This document shows positions 42,968-44,775 of a DNA stretch of 44,775 nucleotides, piece after piece. The number at the start of each line of letters is the position of its first letter. Within the stretch, counting starts at the first letter, position 1. The translations under genes and the position numbers were made by a program. The notes beneath the pieces were generated by a model that did not search any database, was not told where the DNA came from, and worked only from the letters and a program-made list of their open reading frames with translations. Source of the stretch: a virus; the IMG/VR virus record IMGVR_UViG_3300048759_000165, positions 1 to 44,775 of that record. One strand, written 5' to 3'.

Positions 42968-44775
42968 TGGCTAATCTTATTAATAATAACCCAGATTTAC
43001 TATATATCCGTAGCCGAGAAGATTTACTACAATTTTCTGACAGTCGGCTGAACTCACTTTTACAAGCTGTGGCGAATTTTTACACTACTCGTAATGACCA
43101 ATCTACGTGGGGTAATTTTCTTCGAGCCTTGGCGGATGAGCTAGCAACCCTAGATTATGATTATGCCTATGATATCGTCAATAAAAGTCCCAGCTTTCTC
43201 ACTCCCACGGATATTCGTCGCCGCTGGGCAGCACCTTTGTATGTAAGTTCTAACTGGCCCAGCCAAGGGCAGTTTGATTTGGCGTTTAAAGCCATGCTCG
43301 TAGAGTTGATTGCCGCTTATCAGCAAGGCACCACAGTGGCAGCTATTCAAGATGTAATTTATGCCTACACAGGTATTGATATTCAGGTACAAGAATTGTA
43401 TAAACAGATAGGGAACGGAGTTTACGATCAATCTGATAGGAATTCTCTTCTGGTTAGTGTGAATGTGGGAAATGCGGGTTCAAATCCTCTTACAACTATT
43501 ACATCTCTGGCACAGCTTCAAACTATCATTCAAAGTTTATATACAGCCATTGATCTAGCAAAACCAGCACATGTGGGGTTGGAATTTACTACAGTATTCA
43601 GTGAAGGGGAGCAATTGGACTGCATACTAAGTCCAACATACTTGACCCAGCAGCAGTACATTACAATGACCCAGGGTGTACAAGCGTACTATGTTAAAAC
43701 TGGGTATGTTCCGACCAATCCCCCATTATTTTGGTTGGGAAATACAACCTATTTATTAAATAGTTTGGTTCTAGATTCGAATCAAAATTTTCAGTTAGTG
43801 ACCGGTTCTACAGGATTGGGGGAGACAGGGGTTACTGTACCAGTTTGGAATACCTTATCAGAAGGTACGACAAATGATAATCAACTCACATGGACAAATA
43901 TTTCCCCCGCGGTGACAAGTATTGAAATACAAAACAATATAGTTACTGTTAGCCTTAATTTTTCTGCCCCTTTGAGTTTGGGAAATATAGTTACTTTGAT
44001 AAATTTGGGGTACGCTACTTTTTTGAACGGTGTAGCTCTTACTGTACTCTCTGTAACGGGTAATACTTTTACAGCTGCCTACAATTATATCAACTCCCCG
44101 CCAAATTATGGACCTACTACCGAAACTCAAGGTACCGCAACTTTTGTTTTTCCGCCAGTGATTACAGCGACTCAGTGGCTTGCCTTACCGTTACAGTGGC
44201 AGGCGTTATATCAGTTACAGTACACAAATGAGAATTGTCAATCTACCGGAATTAACGATATCTTGCGAATTTATGTGCGCCAAGTTGAAACTCCACCGTG
44301 GGGACCGATGTTGATACAAGCTCCTGTGCTAGACCCAGCGAATCCGTCTACTACAATTGCGGCGTATGGAAGATTATTAAGTCCTACGCTTACACCGAGC
44401 GCCTGGTCAATATTGCCTAATATTTTTGTAGATGTAACAAGCGCCTATTCTGATGGTATGAACGCTACCTATACTTATATTCCTCGCACTCAATTTCTCC
44501 ATGATGGGGAACAGCTAACCATAACAGGGTTTACAAATCCAGCGTTAAATGTAACCGCTAGGATACATAAGGTTACAAATTTAGTTGCCAATGTGACGGG
44601 AGTAAATATCACTACTATGGGCTCGCCTCCTGTTAGTACTTTAACTGTAAGTACCGACTCTAATTTTTTATACCCAGGGGCTATTGTTAATTTTGCTAAT
44701 ACCGCTGAATCTTTTTTGAATGATACAGAAGTGGTTGTACTTACCGCCAGTCCAACAGGATTTACCGCTATTGCG
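42967..44775 (+). CDS. Baseplate protein I-like, cut by the right edge
   Basis: The ATG at 42967 overlaps the J-like stop (TAATG) and the frame stays open to the window end, giving at least 603 residues. Residues about 1-215 are helical (LLYIRSREDLLQFSDSRLN, ATLDYDYAYDIVNKSPSFL, LVELIAAYQQGTTVAAIQDV), with the size and helix-rich make-up of the P2 gpI-like tail protein that follows J. From about 225 the sequence turns beta-rich and includes two type B modules (316-391 and from 543). An aromatic-rich segment (ATQWLALPLQWQALYQLQY) lies between them. The I assignment rests on gene order and the helical N-terminus. Such a long C-terminal extension is unusual for gpI and suggests that this protein also reaches outward as a fibre. 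Confidence 0.65.
   Translation, partial: MANLINNNPDLLYIRSREDLLQFSDSRLNSLLQAVANFYTTRNDQSTWGNFLRALADELATLDYDYAYDIVNKSPSFLTPTDIRRRWAAPLYVSSNWPSQGQFDLAFKAMLVELIAAYQQGTTVAAIQDVIYAYTGIDIQVQELYKQIGNGVYDQSDRNSLLVSVNVGNAGSNPLTTITSLAQLQTIIQSLYTAIDLAKPAHVGLEFTTVFSEGEQLDCILSPTYLTQQQYITMTQGVQAYYVKTGYVPTNPPLFWLGNTTYLLNSLVLDSNQNFQLVTGSTGLGETGVTVPVWNTLSEGTTNDNQLTWTNISPAVTSIEIQNNIVTVSLNFSAPLSLGNIVTLINLGYATFLNGVALTVLSVTGNTFTAAYNYINSPPNYGPTTETQGTATFVFPPVITATQWLALPLQWQALYQLQYTNENCQSTGINDILRIYVRQVETPPWGPMLIQAPVLDPANPSTTIAAYGRLLSPTLTPSAWSILPNIFVDVTSAYSDGMNATYTYIPRTQFLHDGEQLTITGFTNPALNVTARIHKVTNLVANVTGVNITTMGSPPVSTLTVSTDSNFLYPGAIVNFANTAESFLNDTEVVVLTASPTGFTAIA
43912..44139 (+). repeat. Beta module type B, copy 6
   Basis: IVTVSLNFSAPLSLGNIVTL, then YATFLNGVALTVL, NTFTAAYNY and TQGTA. 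The usual DTG is changed to TQG. Confidence 0.75.
44593..44775 (+). repeat. Beta module type B, copy 7, cut by the window edge
   Basis: LTVSTDSNFLYPGAIVNF, then ESFLNDTEVVVL and GFTAIA at the window end. The DTG part, if present, lies outside the window. Confidence 0.7.

Noticed and set aside
1-44775. CRISPR arrays, tRNAs or insertion sequences.
   Set aside because: Gaps between genes are too short, no regularly spaced repeats, cloverleaf-like sequence or transposase was seen.

Overview
The window reads as part of a double-stranded DNA tailed phage (or prophage) genome, most likely with a contractile tail. Coding is dense, genes abut or overlap by one base, no tRNA or rRNA is visible, and nearly everything recognisable is a virion, lysis or replication gene. 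Reading frames run for thousands of bases under the standard bacterial code. No capsid, portal, terminase, sheath or tube gene is present, so this is only the replication edge and the tail/baseplate part of a larger genome. The late genes encode very large proteins (six above 1,000 residues), which suggests a large-genome phage. A T4-type lysozyme and a Sec-exported murein hydrolase fit a Gram-negative host, but the host cannot be named from sequence alone.

Layout. Bases 1-2955 hold leftward replication genes: the first bases of a gene of unknown function and a primase-polymerase/DnaB-like helicase. A short divergent hinge with a strong hairpin (2972-3006) separates them from the rightward tail genes. 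Bases 3038-6051 carry three small tail-assembly-type genes interrupted by one antisense membrane-protein gene. Bases 6051-17523 carry a probable tape measure protein, two related hub-type proteins (the first with a virion lysozyme domain), a large baseplate hub protein and an OB-fold spike. Bases 17611-22107 hold two convergent fibre-like genes. Bases 22184-23647 form a lysis cassette: a consensus sigma70 promoter with a 5'-terminal stem-loop, an exported murein hydrolase, a small unknown gene, and a T4-type lysozyme on the opposite strand. Bases 23662-36750 carry fibre or adhesin genes plus a small zinc-ribbon gene. Bases 36750-44775 return to baseplate genes in the P2-like order W (gp25-like), J, I, the last running off the right edge.

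How they fit. Tape measure, hub and spike would form the central tail axis, and the W-J-I proteins the surrounding baseplate wedge. The roughly 20 kb between them encodes beta-rich proteins with sugar-binding-like, Ig-like, jelly-roll, PA14-like and beta-helix features, probably the host-recognition apparatus. The most unusual feature is that small beta modules recur across these otherwise different proteins, including inside the J-like and I-like wedge proteins, and that two separate hub proteins end in nearly the same 37-residue tail.

No gene-free stretch exceeds 300 bases. The longest, 22108-22361, is a divergent promoter and leader region.
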